Shown piece after piece: positions 51,826 through 60,302 of a DNA stretch of 64,000 nucleotides. This stretch comes from Deltaproteobacteria bacterium (GTDB lineage: Bacteria > Myxococcota_A > Polyangia > GCA-2747355 > JADLHG01): contig JADLHG010000045.1 of the NCBI GenBank assembly GCA_020848905.1, forward strand, positions 62,001 through 126,000, in the 5' to 3' direction. Numbering within the stretch: position 1 is the stretch's first letter; each line of letters opens with the position of its first letter. Under the pieces are notes generated by a model, which worked only from the letters and a program-made list of their open reading frames with translations, was not told the origin of the DNA and did not search any database. A program made the position numbers and the translations under genes.

Positions 51826-52845
51826 TCAGGGGGTAGAGAACTGGAAGGACTCGTAGGTCACGGCGTTCTGCGAGTAATTGTAGAAGCCGAACTTCCCGCT
51901 CGTGAAGGTGCTGTCGGTCACCGAGATGGTGGCCTTCACCGTGGTTCCGTCGCGGACGGTGATGGTGAACTTGCCCCCGCCGAAGACGAGCTCGAAGTCG
52001 TAGGGCTTGCCCTTCACCCAGCCCCCCAGGTTCGCGGAGACGGGGGAGAGGACCTTCATCCCCGCGCTCCCCGCGGAGGGCCAGAAATCCTTGCACAAGG
52101 TGGATTTGGTGGCCTGCGACATGACCTTGACGGTCATGCCCGCGGTGGCCACGCCGCACGTTCCATTGCTCTGCGTCGCTCCCTTCCAGTCGAAGAGATA
52201 GAAGTGGGACGCGTCCTGCCAGCCGAAGACGAACCCGATCAAATCGTCGTCGGTGACGGTCGATGCGACGGTGAAGCGCCCGCGCACGGTGACCGCGCCG
52301 AAGACCTTGTTGTGCAGCAGGACCGAGGGATCGGCGTTCACCGTCTGGGTGGCCTTCAGCCCCTGGCTCGCGAAGGTGTAGGAAGCGGGGGCCTGCGAGG
52401 AATCGGTGAGGGGGAACTGCACGATCTGCCAGCCGGAGAGGTCCGTGGCCTTGCAGACGGCGGGCTTGGCCGTGGCGTCGCAGCCATCCTCGCAGGCGGC
52501 CTCGTCGTAGGCCGACCCGTCGCTCCGGCAGGAGAGGAGCTTCTTTCCGTCGGGGCTGCACTTCACCTCGGGGGGCGTGCACGAGACCGGCGGGGCGCCG
52601 TCGGCGGCCGGTGGCGCTCCGTCGGTGGCCGGCGCCGTGTCCTTCGACGCTGCCGCGTCGCGCGCCGAGCCCTGGTCGGGGGAGGGCCCGAGGTCCCTCG
52701 CGGGTCCTGTGTCCGCCGTGCCCGCGGCGTCGGTGCTGGGTCCCGCGTCCGGCGCAACGGCTCCGTCCGGCAGGCGTGCGCCGCTGTCCGAGCACCCTCC
52801 TACGAGGAGGACCAGGGTAACGCAGAGCGCAGCTCGGGCGGCCAT
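51826..52845 (-). CDS. Lipoprotein with thrombospondin-C-terminal/jelly-roll-like domain
   Basis: A 339-residue lipoprotein (lipobox Leu-Val-Gly-Gly-Cys). An Asp/Pro/Ala-rich linker (to about residue 85) and a small Cys module lead to a jelly-roll-like domain (about 135-339). Its segment DDDLIGFVFGWQDASHFYLFDW closely resembles the DDYIGFVFGYQ...FY core of thrombospondin C-terminal domains, an L-type-lectin fold known to bind calcium and ligands. Surface binding is the inferred role. ATG 52845 gives a compact signal; the open frame runs further upstream. Divergent from a radical SAM gene. Confidence 0.82.
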   Translation of the reverse strand: MAARAALCVTLVLLVGGCSDSGARLPDGAVAPDAGPSTDAAGTADTGPARDLGPSPDQGSARDAAASKDTAPATDGAPPAADGAPPVSCTPPEVKCSPDGKKLLSCRSDGSAYDEAACEDGCDATAKPAVCKATDLSGWQIVQFPLTDSSQAPASYTFASQGLKATQTVNADPSVLLHNKVFGAVTVRGRFTVASTVTDDDLIGFVFGWQDASHFYLFDWKGATQSNGTCGVATAGMTVKVMSQATKSTLCKDFWPSAGSAGMKVLSPVSANLGGWVKGKPYDFELVFGGGKFTITVRDGTTVKATISVTDSTFTSGKFGFYNYSQNAVTYESFQFSTP

Positions 52846-52937
52846 GGGGGAAAACCATCGACAGGTCACGGGGCACCTCTCCTGGGGCGGGTGAACGAGC
52901 ATTCCGAGGCGGCGAGCCTTCGCAAGCGGGGGCAAAT

Positions 52938-53828
52938 GTGACACAGATCTTTTCCATGGCCCACGAGGGCGACATCTATCGACCGCCGAGCGAAGCGGAC
53001 GCGTTCATCCTGCAGGCCACGATCGGGTGCTCGCACAACGCGTGCACCTACTGCCGCATGTACCGCGACAAGCGCTACCGGGTGCGCGAGACGCGCGAGG
53101 TGCTGTGCGACGTGGAGGCCGTGGCGGCGAGGCACGGCGAGGCGGTGGAGAAGGTCTTCGTGGCGGACGGCGATCCGCTGGCCATGGGTTTCGGTGCGTG
53201 GGAGCCGCTGCTCGAGGCCTGCCGCCGCGCCTTTCCCCGCCTGAAGCGCGTCAGCACCTACGCCACGGCGCAGAACGTGCTCGAGAAGAGCCCCGAGGAG
53301 CTCTCCCGCCTGCGGGAGCTCGGGCTCGCGCGCCTCTACCTCGGGCCCGAGTCGGGCGACGACGAAACGCTCCGTCGCGTCGCGAAGGGCGCGGGGTTCG
53401 CCGAGCACGAGGCGGCCGCCCGGCGCGCGCACGACGCGGGCCTGGAGCTCTCGGTGATCTTCCTCCTCGGGGTGGGGGGCCGCGAGCGGAGCGAGGCGCA
53501 CGCCCGAGCCTCGGCCCGGCTGCTCACCGCCATGGACCCGCGGTTCGCCTCGGCGCTGACGCTCACCGTGCTGCCCGGCACGCCCCAGGCGCGGCTCGAG
53601 GAGCGCGGACGCTTCGTGCTCCCCGGGCCGGCGGAGCTGCTCCGCGAGCTGCGCGTGCTCGTGGACGAGGCCCGACCGACGGCCGCCACCTTCCGCACCA
53701 ACCACGCCTCGAACTACCTTCCGCTCCGCGGCGAGCTGCCGCGCGATCGCGAGCGCATCGTGGCCCTGATCGATGCCGCGCTCGAGGGGAGCGTTCCCTT
53801 GCGCCCGGAGTGGAGCCGCGGGCTCTAG
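52938..53828 (+). CDS. Radical SAM protein of the RPPSEA/IGCSHN family
   Basis: A 296-residue enzyme with the radical SAM cluster site CSHNACTYC (CX4CX2C form) near residues 35-43, preceded by the family start YRPPSEADAFILQATIGC. A later GPESGDDETLRRVAKG segment is the usual SAM-binding strand. This COG1032-related family has no assigned reaction; substrates are unknown. GTG 52938 or ATG 52956 could be the start. It is probably a stand-alone housekeeping gene. Confidence 0.9.
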   Translation: MTQIFSMAHEGDIYRPPSEADAFILQATIGCSHNACTYCRMYRDKRYRVRETREVLCDVEAVAARHGEAVEKVFVADGDPLAMGFGAWEPLLEACRRAFPRLKRVSTYATAQNVLEKSPEELSRLRELGLARLYLGPESGDDETLRRVAKGAGFAEHEAAARRAHDAGLELSVIFLLGVGGRERSEAHARASARLLTAMDPRFASALTLTVLPGTPQARLEERGRFVLPGPAELLRELRVLVDEARPTAATFRTNHASNYLPLRGELPRDRERIVALIDAALEGSVPLRPEWSRGL

Positions 53829-53898
53829 ACACGGTCACCTTGGCCGCTGGCCGCCGGGGTCACTTGCCGCCCCGCTCTGGAGCGTGGTACCGCCACCG

Positions 53899-55137
53899 AT
53901 GATGCCGGTCTTGAAGGCGCAACGGGGACGAGGCGTGGGCGTGCTGGCCTGCAGCCTGGTCCTGGCCTCGCTCCCGGGCTGCCCGGGCACCCCCGCTCCG
54001 GGTGCGCTCGATGCGCAGCTGCCCGGTCCGGGCCCGAGCCGAGATGCCGTTCCTCCGGACAGCCTGTACGTCTGCCCGGCCGGGGAACGGATGTGCCGCG
54101 ATCGGTGCGTCGACTACCGCACGAACCCGGACCATTGCGGGCGCTGTGGCCACGGCTGTCTTGGGGGCAGCTGCGAGCGGGGGCGATGTCAGCCGCAGCG
54201 GCTGGCCAGCGGACTCTTTTTCCCCGAGGGGCTGGTGGTGGAGGGCGAGTGGCTCTACGTCGCCCAGGTGGTCGTGCCCGCCACGCCTCCGGGGCAGGAG
54301 CCGCGCCCGCGCTCGCAGCAGATCCTGCGGGTGCCGACGCGCGGTGGCTCGACGACGGTCATTCACAGCTGCACGGGTCGCTGCCGTCCACTTCTCGCGA
54401 CGGACGGGTTCCTCTACCTCGCAGTCGACGGCGGCTTCGTCAAGATCCCGCTCGAAGGGGGCGCGGAGGTCCCCGTGTTCGGGGCCTCGGATGTCACGGC
54501 CGTCGCGACCGATGGACGCGTTCTCGTCGGGTTTTCCTATCGCGAAGGCGGCGGCCCACCGTCTCTGTTCTGGCGCGCTCTGAACGGCGGAGCCGCGCGT
54601 TCGATCTCCACCGCGCCGTGCCTCATGCGCCCGATGGCGGCGGCGGTCGACGGGGACGCGGTCTTCTGGGTCGGTGCCGCGAACCCGAGCGGAGTCCCCG
54701 AGGGGCAGGTCTGCCGGGTGTCCAGGTCCACGGGCGCGGTCCAGCTCCTCGCGAGCGGCTCGGGCGACCTGAACGGCATCGTGCTCGCCGGGGATCGCCT
54801 CGTGGTATCGGACTTCTACTGGGGGCGACTTCTCAGCGCGCCGCGAGCCGGAGGAAAACTCGCCGCGGTGGCCCTGGGACGGGTGAAGCCGGGCGCCCTG
54901 CGCGTGGACGGCAGTCAGCTCTTCTGGCTCGAGGAGGAGGCGACCTCGATCTACTCCCTTGCTCCGGGAGCGGGTGTGCCGGAGGTCATCGCCACGGGGC
55001 AAACGGGGGTGCGCGATCTGCTGGTGACGGGCACCGCGGTGTACTGGTCGATGGGGGGGATCGATCCGACGGACGCGAGCTACCTGGCGCCGCCCGGACC
55101 GAATCCGCCCGGTGCCATTGGCCGGTGGGCGCGATGA
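53899..55137 (+). CDS. Lipoprotein with Cys module and beta-propeller, copy 1
   Basis: A 412-residue lipoprotein with lipobox Leu-Pro-Gly-Cys and a Pro/Asp-rich linker. Residues 60-95 hold the Cys module CRDRCVDYRTNPDHCGRCGHGC, seen in many myxobacterial surface proteins. The rest (about 100-400) is a six-bladed beta-propeller of the DUF5050 or YncE type, with repeats such as GLVVEGEWLYVAQ, LATDGFLYLAVDGG, TAVATDGRVLVG and GALRVDGSQLFWL. The stop overlaps the ATG of its tandem paralogue (ATGA). It may act as a surface sensor or binding protein; no enzyme motif is seen. Confidence 0.82.
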   Translation: MMPVLKAQRGRGVGVLACSLVLASLPGCPGTPAPGALDAQLPGPGPSRDAVPPDSLYVCPAGERMCRDRCVDYRTNPDHCGRCGHGCLGGSCERGRCQPQRLASGLFFPEGLVVEGEWLYVAQVVVPATPPGQEPRPRSQQILRVPTRGGSTTVIHSCTGRCRPLLATDGFLYLAVDGGFVKIPLEGGAEVPVFGASDVTAVATDGRVLVGFSYREGGGPPSLFWRALNGGAARSISTAPCLMRPMAAAVDGDAVFWVGAANPSGVPEGQVCRVSRSTGAVQLLASGSGDLNGIVLAGDRLVVSDFYWGRLLSAPRAGGKLAAVALGRVKPGALRVDGSQLFWLEEEATSIYSLAPGAGVPEVIATGQTGVRDLLVTGTAVYWSMGGIDPTDASYLAPPGPNPPGAIGRWAR

Positions 55138-56252
55138 CGGCGCTGGGGCGCGGGGCCGCGGTCGCAGGGGCAGCGCTTCTCGTGGCCACGCTCTCCTGTG
55201 GGGGGCGAACGGCGCTCCTTCCGGCCCCTTTCGTCGACGGAGGGACGACGTCGGGCGGCGCGCGCGTGGACGCTGGCGGAGCACCGGGCCGCTGCTACGG
55301 CGGCTTCGCGGCGTGCGCTGGGGCCTGCGTGGACACGCTCAACGACCCGGCACACTGCGGCGGCTGCGGCCGCGACTGCGCGGGCGGTGCGTGCAAGCTC
55401 GGTACGTGCGAGCCGACGGTGCTGGCCTCGGACCAGCTCGGCATCGCCGATTTCGCCGCCGCGAAGACGGGCCTCTACTGGACCCGCTGGATGCCCCAGG
55501 GGAACGTCGTGCACCTGCCCCCGTCGGGCGGTGCCCCGCGCGTCGTGGCCGCGGAGCAGCTCGGCCCCTTCAGTCTGACGGTGGACGACGCGTCGGTGTA
55601 CTGGACGAACGTGGACCAGGAGGGGAACGGAAAGAACGGCTCGGTCTACAAGGCGGGGCTCACGAGCGGCGCCCCCGTGGCCCTCGCCGAGAGGCTCTAT
55701 CGCCCCGGAGGCCTGGAGGTGTCGGGCGGCGAGCTCTACTGGCTGGACGAGGGTGCGCTCCACCGGCTGTCCGTCGGGGGAGGAATGCCGTCGCCCGTGT
55801 CGAAGCATTCTACCTTCTGGTATCCAGCCGGCTCGGCGATCGACGCCGAGGCGTACTATCTGGGCTCCTCCTCGGGGGGGATCTGGAGGCTGCCGCTCAG
55901 GGGGGGGACGCCGCCGGACCCGAACGAGCTGACGAAGGTCAGCGGCCCGTTCGTGCTCGCAGGAGAGCTGGTCTACTTTGCCGACGGGAGCTCCATCCAG
56001 CGCGTGTCGAGGAGCGGCGGGCCGGCCACGGCGGTCGTGTCTTCGGATGGAGGCCGGCTTCGTGCCGTGGCCGTGGATGGCGATCGCGTCTACTGGGCCG
56101 ATCAAGGCGGCGCCATCTTTCGAGCCCCCGTCGGTGGAGGCGCGCGCTCTCTGCTCGCCACGAGCTCCTCGGCCGTGGGTCGCCTGGCGATCCTCGGGCG
56201 GCGCGTGGTCTGGACCACGCAGAGCGGCCTGATCATGGCCGTGGCGAAGTAG
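55134..56252 (+). CDS. Lipoprotein with Cys module and beta-propeller, copy 2
   Basis: A 372-residue paralogue of the preceding protein. Signal and lipobox (Leu-Ser-Cys), an Asp/Gly linker, the Cys module ACVDTLNDPAHCGGCGRDC, then a six-bladed propeller (about 100-370) with blades such as LTVDDASVYWTN, LEVSGGELYWLDEG and VAVDGDRVYWADQGG. The D-x-x-x-V-Y-W repeats are regular. The ATG lies inside the upstream stop, so the two are translationally coupled. Confidence 0.82.
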   Translation: MTALGRGAAVAGAALLVATLSCGGRTALLPAPFVDGGTTSGGARVDAGGAPGRCYGGFAACAGACVDTLNDPAHCGGCGRDCAGGACKLGTCEPTVLASDQLGIADFAAAKTGLYWTRWMPQGNVVHLPPSGGAPRVVAAEQLGPFSLTVDDASVYWTNVDQEGNGKNGSVYKAGLTSGAPVALAERLYRPGGLEVSGGELYWLDEGALHRLSVGGGMPSPVSKHSTFWYPAGSAIDAEAYYLGSSSGGIWRLPLRGGTPPDPNELTKVSGPFVLAGELVYFADGSSIQRVSRSGGPATAVVSSDGGRLRAVAVDGDRVYWADQGGAIFRAPVGGGARSLLATSSSAVGRLAILGRRVVWTTQSGLIMAVAK

Positions 56253-56362
56253 GTCGCGCGCGCGGCCGAGCGCGTCCCGTCCTCGGGCGCGATCTCCTTG
56301 ATAGTCGGTCGTGGCTCCGAGAATTGGTAGCCGGAGCCCGCGTATTTGCCCACCATTTCAAG

Positions 56363-56377
56363 CACCGACGGTCGGTG
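56363..56377. promoter_or_regulatory. Perfect 15-bp palindrome before the phospholipase-D-like gene
   Basis: CACCGAC-G-GTCGGTG has two perfect 7-base arms about 50 bases before ATG 56428. It could be a binding site for a dimeric regulator; no regulator gene adjoins it. Confidence 0.35.
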
Positions 56378-56427
56378 CGGCTCCTGCATTACGCCCCTTT
56401 TCCACTTAGCAGGAGCGACGCTGGCGC

Positions 56428-57642
56428 ATGCAGAACCGCGCTCGGTGTAGGGCTGTGCTTGGCGTGCTGGCCGTGCTCGGGTCGGCCTGGCCGAGCGCTG
56501 CCGAGTCCAGGTCGGGGCCCGAAGCGGGGCTTGCCGTTTACGCGCCGCTGCGGCCCCCCACGCCACGTTTCACGAAGAACCGCGTCGACGTGCTCTTCGA
56601 CAAGCAGGCCTTCACCGAGCTCGAGGCGATCGTGAAGCGCGCCACGCGCTCCATCCGGCTCGACTTCTACATCTTCTGGGGTCGGCGGGCGATGCGCATC
56701 GCCGACACGCTGATCGCCAAGCATCGGGCCGGCCTCGACGTGCGCGTGCTCCTCGATGGGGCGCTCGGTACGACGCCGGAGCAGCAGCTCGCCACGCTGC
56801 TCGTGGTACGCAAGCTCAAGAAGGCGGGCGTCCGGCTCCTCTACGGCAGTCCCCACTCCGCGGTCTACAAGCGGCGCACGCTCGACCACAACAAGTACGT
56901 GGTGATCGACGAGCGGGAGGCCATCGTGGGCAGCACGAACGTCGGCACGCGCTTCGACAACTGGCACGATCTGATGATGAAGGTGGCGGGCCCCGTGGCG
57001 AGGAACCTGGCGGACCAGTTCGACCTGGACTACGCCATCGCGCGGCAGCCCGGGCTCGCCGCGACCGTGCAGCCGGTGCACCTCGGCGCGAGACTGACGC
57101 GCACGCCCATCCCGCCGGCCGATGGCGACGGGCGGGCCCGGCTCGTGGGCAACGGCCCCGGGCGACGAACGGGAGTCGAAGCGCTCTTTCCTCTGCTGCG
57201 CCGCGCGAAGAAGAGCATCCACGTGCAGCTCGACGAGTTCGATGACCTCGACGCCGCCGAGGCGCTGGTGAAGGCGCATCACCGCGGGGTGAAGGTCAAG
57301 GTGCTGCTCGACCCGGTGGCCTTCGGGCTCCTGACCGTCCTCGCGCGCGATCGCCTGCTGGCGGCAGGGATCGAGGTGCGCATGCGCAAGCCGCGGAAGG
57401 ACGCGCGCGTCACGCACCTCAAGGCCGTGACGGTGGATGGGGAGCTGCTCCTGGCCGGTTCCATGAACTGGACCCACGGGGGCTTCAGCACCGTCCGCGA
57501 GTCCTGCCTGGAGGTGCGGGGCGGACGGGCGCCTGCGCAGGTCGAGGCGCGCTTCGCCAAGGAGTGGGACCTCTCGATTCCGGCCCGCCGAGCCACCCGG
57601 CTCGAGCTCTGGATCTCGCGCCTCATCAGTAAAGCAACGTAG
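56428..57642 (+). CDS. Exported phospholipase-D/cardiolipin-synthase-like protein
   Basis: A 404-residue exported protein: signal peptide (to about residue 26), then two PLD-type HKD repeats. The first site is LDHNKYVVIDEREAIVGSTN (about 153-172); the second is THLKAVTVDGELLLAGSMNW (about 330-349). Both have the HxK and following Asp/Ser needed for phosphatidyl transfer. Known relatives cut or exchange phospholipid head groups or act on DNA; the signal suggests an extracytoplasmic role, so cardiolipin synthesis is not certain. ATG 56428 has AGGAG about 12 bases upstream, somewhat far. Confidence 0.88.
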   Translation: MQNRARCRAVLGVLAVLGSAWPSAAESRSGPEAGLAVYAPLRPPTPRFTKNRVDVLFDKQAFTELEAIVKRATRSIRLDFYIFWGRRAMRIADTLIAKHRAGLDVRVLLDGALGTTPEQQLATLLVVRKLKKAGVRLLYGSPHSAVYKRRTLDHNKYVVIDEREAIVGSTNVGTRFDNWHDLMMKVAGPVARNLADQFDLDYAIARQPGLAATVQPVHLGARLTRTPIPPADGDGRARLVGNGPGRRTGVEALFPLLRRAKKSIHVQLDEFDDLDAAEALVKAHHRGVKVKVLLDPVAFGLLTVLARDRLLAAGIEVRMRKPRKDARVTHLKAVTVDGELLLAGSMNWTHGGFSTVRESCLEVRGGRAPAQVEARFAKEWDLSIPARRATRLELWISRLISKAT

Positions 57643-57746
57643 AGCCCACGGGCAGGGGTCCGACGCTGTCAACTCGCGGTTGACGCCCGAGGTCGCGACC
57701 CCCGCCGTCCCACAAAAAAACCGAAGGATCTCCTTGGGTGAGGCCC

Positions 57747-57762
57747 TGGCGCGGCCGCTGCA
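57747..57762 (+). promoter_or_regulatory. Possible sigma-54 promoter for the GH99-like/phosphoesterase gene
   Basis: TGGCGCGGCCGCTGCA has GG at 57748-57749, GC at 57760-57761 and matches 11 of 13 informative consensus positions. The predicted start is 37 bases before ATG 57810. It is all GC except two bases, so chance is a real alternative. Confidence 0.35.
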
Positions 57763-57809
57763 ATGCTCCTCCCGCAACGAACCTCGTTTCACCCCAGGGA
57801 GGCACACGG

Positions 57810-60257
57810 ATGCGAAGGCTGAGCATGTCTGTTTCGTGGGTCGTCGTGGCGGGGCTGGTCGCGGCCTGCAGCGAGAGTCCCATCGACACCGACGAGGACC
57901 TGGAGGTTGCGGCGGGCGCTCCGGTCGCGAGCTACGCGGCAGGGAGCGTCGTCGTCCTCCCCGAGGCCGACACCTACGTGCGCTCGGGCAGCTACGCCTC
58001 GAGGGCCTACGGCGGTGCGGTCTCGGTCCAGGCCGACCGGGACGCGAGCGGCACCACGAAGCAAGGGCTGCTCCGCTTCCGCATCCCTTCGGGCAGCACG
58101 GTCGTCTCCGCCAAGCTCCTCGTCTACGTGGTGAACCCATCGGGGAACGCGGCCGACCTGGTGTCGATGAACGCTACGAGCTGGAGCGAAAGCGACGTCA
58201 CTTGGAACACGCGCCCCGCGATGACGGGGGCCGTGGTGGCCTCGATCGCTCGCGCCTCGGCGTCGAGCTGGGTCGAGGTGGACGTGACCTCGGGGGTCGT
58301 GGGGCAGACGGTGGTCTCGCTCGCGGTGCTCCCGCGTTCCACGGACGGGTTCGCCTTCTCGTCCCGCGAGACGGGAGCGCAGGGGCCGCGACTCGTGCTG
58401 ACGCTGGCCGGAGCGACGCCTGACGCGGGAGTCATCGCTGACGCCGGCGTGGCGCGAGACAGCGGCTCGGGTGGCACGGCCGACGCGGCGACCCCGACCG
58501 GGGAGCTCCGCTTCCCGATCCGGGCGGCCTTCTACTATCCCTGGTTCCCCGAGGCCTGGACGCAGAGCGGAATCTATCCCTACACGAAGTACCACCCGAC
58601 GCTCGGCTACTACAGCGCGCGCGACGCGCAGACGCTGTCCAAGCACATCCGCTCGATGCAGTACGGACACGTTCAAGCCGGTATCTCCTCCTGGTGGGGA
58701 CCCGGGCACCACACCGACACGAAGGTGCCGGGCCTGCTCTCGGCCGCGCACGGCACGAGCTTCAAGTGGAGCCTCTACTACGAGCTCGAGAGCCAGGGAG
58801 ATCCGAGCCCGAGCACGATCACCGCGCACCTCACGCACATCCGCGACCGCTACGCGAGCGACCCGAGCTTCCTGCGGATCGGTGGCCGCTTCGTGGTTTT
58901 CGTCTACACCGACGGCGCGGACGGGTGCGCCATGGCGCAGCGCTGGAAGCAGGCCAACACCGTGGGCGCGTACGTGGTCCTCAAGGTCTTCTCCGGCTAT
59001 CGGACCTGCGCGAGTCAGCCGGACGGCTGGCACCAGTACGCGCCGGCCGTGGCCACGGACTCCCAGCTCCCGCACTCGTACGCCATCAGTCCGGGCTTCG
59101 ACAAGGTGGGGGACCCGACGCGGCTCGGGAGAGACCTGGCGCGCTTCCAGCAGAACGTGCGGGACATGGTGGCTTCCGGGGCCAACTGGCAGCTCGTGAC
59201 CACCTTCAACGAGTGGGGCGAGGGGACGGCCGTGGAGAGCGCCAGCGAATGGGCCACGGCCTCGGGGGACGGAGCGTACCTGGACGCGCTCCACGCCGTG
59301 CCGGGCTCTGGAGGCATCACCTCGACTCCCGACGCCGCGGTCGTGCGGCCGGACGCCGGCGCATCGCAGCCGGACGCTCGCATCGTGACCGCGGACAGCG
59401 CTCCGCCCAGCTCGAGCGATCCGATCGTGGCGGCGGCGGGGGACATCGCCTGCGACCCGAGCGACGGGAACTTCAACGGGGGCAGAGGGACGACGAACAA
59501 CTGCCGGCAGATGGCGACCTCCGATCTCATGCTCGCAATTCCGAACCTGGCCAAGGTGCTGGTCCTCGGGGACATCCAGTACGAGGACGGCACCCTCGCC
59601 AAGTACATGGCCTCCTACGACCCGAGCTGGGGTCGACTGAAGGCCAAGAGCGCCCCGGCGGTCGGCAACCACGAGTACCTCACGGCGGGGGCCGCGGGCT
59701 ACTTCGGCTACTTCGGCGCGGCGGCGGGGGACCCGGCGAAGGGCTACTACAGCTACGACGTGGGGACCTGGCACGTGGTGGTGCTGAACAGCAACTGCTC
59801 GAAGGCCGGTGGCTGCGGGGCCGGTTCTCCGCAGGAGCGCTGGCTCAGGGCCGACCTGGCCGCGCACCCCACGAAGTGCACGCTCGCCTACTGGCACCAT
59901 CCGCGCTTCAGCTCGGGGCAGCACGGGAGCCACACCACCATGACCGAGCTCTGGCAGGCGCTCTACGACTACAACGCCGAGCTCGTGCTCTCGGGGCACG
60001 ATCACGACTACGAGCGCTTCGCCCCGCAGACGGCGTCGGGGGCCGCGGACCCGGCGCGCGGCTTGCGCCAGTTCGTGGTCGGGACGGGCGGCAAGAACCA
60101 CTACGGCTTCAACGCCACCATCGCCAACAGCGAGGTGCGCAACGCCGACACCTACGGAGTGCTGCGCCTGACCCTGCGCCCCGGCAGCGTCGACTGGAAG
60201 TTCCTCCCCGAGCCGGGCAAGACCTTCACCGACAGCGGCACGATGGTCTGCCACTGA
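57810..60257 (+). CDS. Lipoprotein fusing CBM-like, GH99-like and metallophosphoesterase modules
   Basis: An 815-residue lipoprotein (lipobox Leu-Val-Ala-Ala-Cys). Domains in order: a DNRLRE/CBM96-like beta domain (about 40-205), an Asp-rich linker, a GH99/WbsX-like TIM-barrel (about 230-500; AAFYYPWFPEAW, GISSWWG, TTFNEWGEGT), a second Asp/Pro linker, and a calcineurin-type metallophosphoesterase (about 535-810; GDIACDP, LGDIQYEDG, GNHEYL, WHHPRF, SGHDHDYERF). All metal-binding motifs of the phosphoesterase are visible. GH99-like enzymes act on mannose or related polysaccharide. Joining both activities in one surface lipoprotein suggests attack on a phosphorylated glycan such as a capsule or teichoic-acid-like polymer; this is inference. 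GGGAGG precedes the ATG. Confidence 0.85.
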   Translation: MRRLSMSVSWVVVAGLVAACSESPIDTDEDLEVAAGAPVASYAAGSVVVLPEADTYVRSGSYASRAYGGAVSVQADRDASGTTKQGLLRFRIPSGSTVVSAKLLVYVVNPSGNAADLVSMNATSWSESDVTWNTRPAMTGAVVASIARASASSWVEVDVTSGVVGQTVVSLAVLPRSTDGFAFSSRETGAQGPRLVLTLAGATPDAGVIADAGVARDSGSGGTADAATPTGELRFPIRAAFYYPWFPEAWTQSGIYPYTKYHPTLGYYSARDAQTLSKHIRSMQYGHVQAGISSWWGPGHHTDTKVPGLLSAAHGTSFKWSLYYELESQGDPSPSTITAHLTHIRDRYASDPSFLRIGGRFVVFVYTDGADGCAMAQRWKQANTVGAYVVLKVFSGYRTCASQPDGWHQYAPAVATDSQLPHSYAISPGFDKVGDPTRLGRDLARFQQNVRDMVASGANWQLVTTFNEWGEGTAVESASEWATASGDGAYLDALHAVPGSGGITSTPDAAVVRPDAGASQPDARIVTADSAPPSSSDPIVAAAGDIACDPSDGNFNGGRGTTNNCRQMATSDLMLAIPNLAKVLVLGDIQYEDGTLAKYMASYDPSWGRLKAKSAPAVGNHEYLTAGAAGYFGYFGAAAGDPAKGYYSYDVGTWHVVVLNSNCSKAGGCGAGSPQERWLRADLAAHPTKCTLAYWHHPRFSSGQHGSHTTMTELWQALYDYNAELVLSGHDHDYERFAPQTASGAADPARGLRQFVVGTGGKNHYGFNATIANSEVRNADTYGVLRLTLRPGSVDWKFLPEPGKTFTDSGTMVCH

Positions 60258-60302
60258 CCGGCCCCGCCCCCGCCCCCGCCTCCGCGTAAGAGACGAGACG
60301 TT

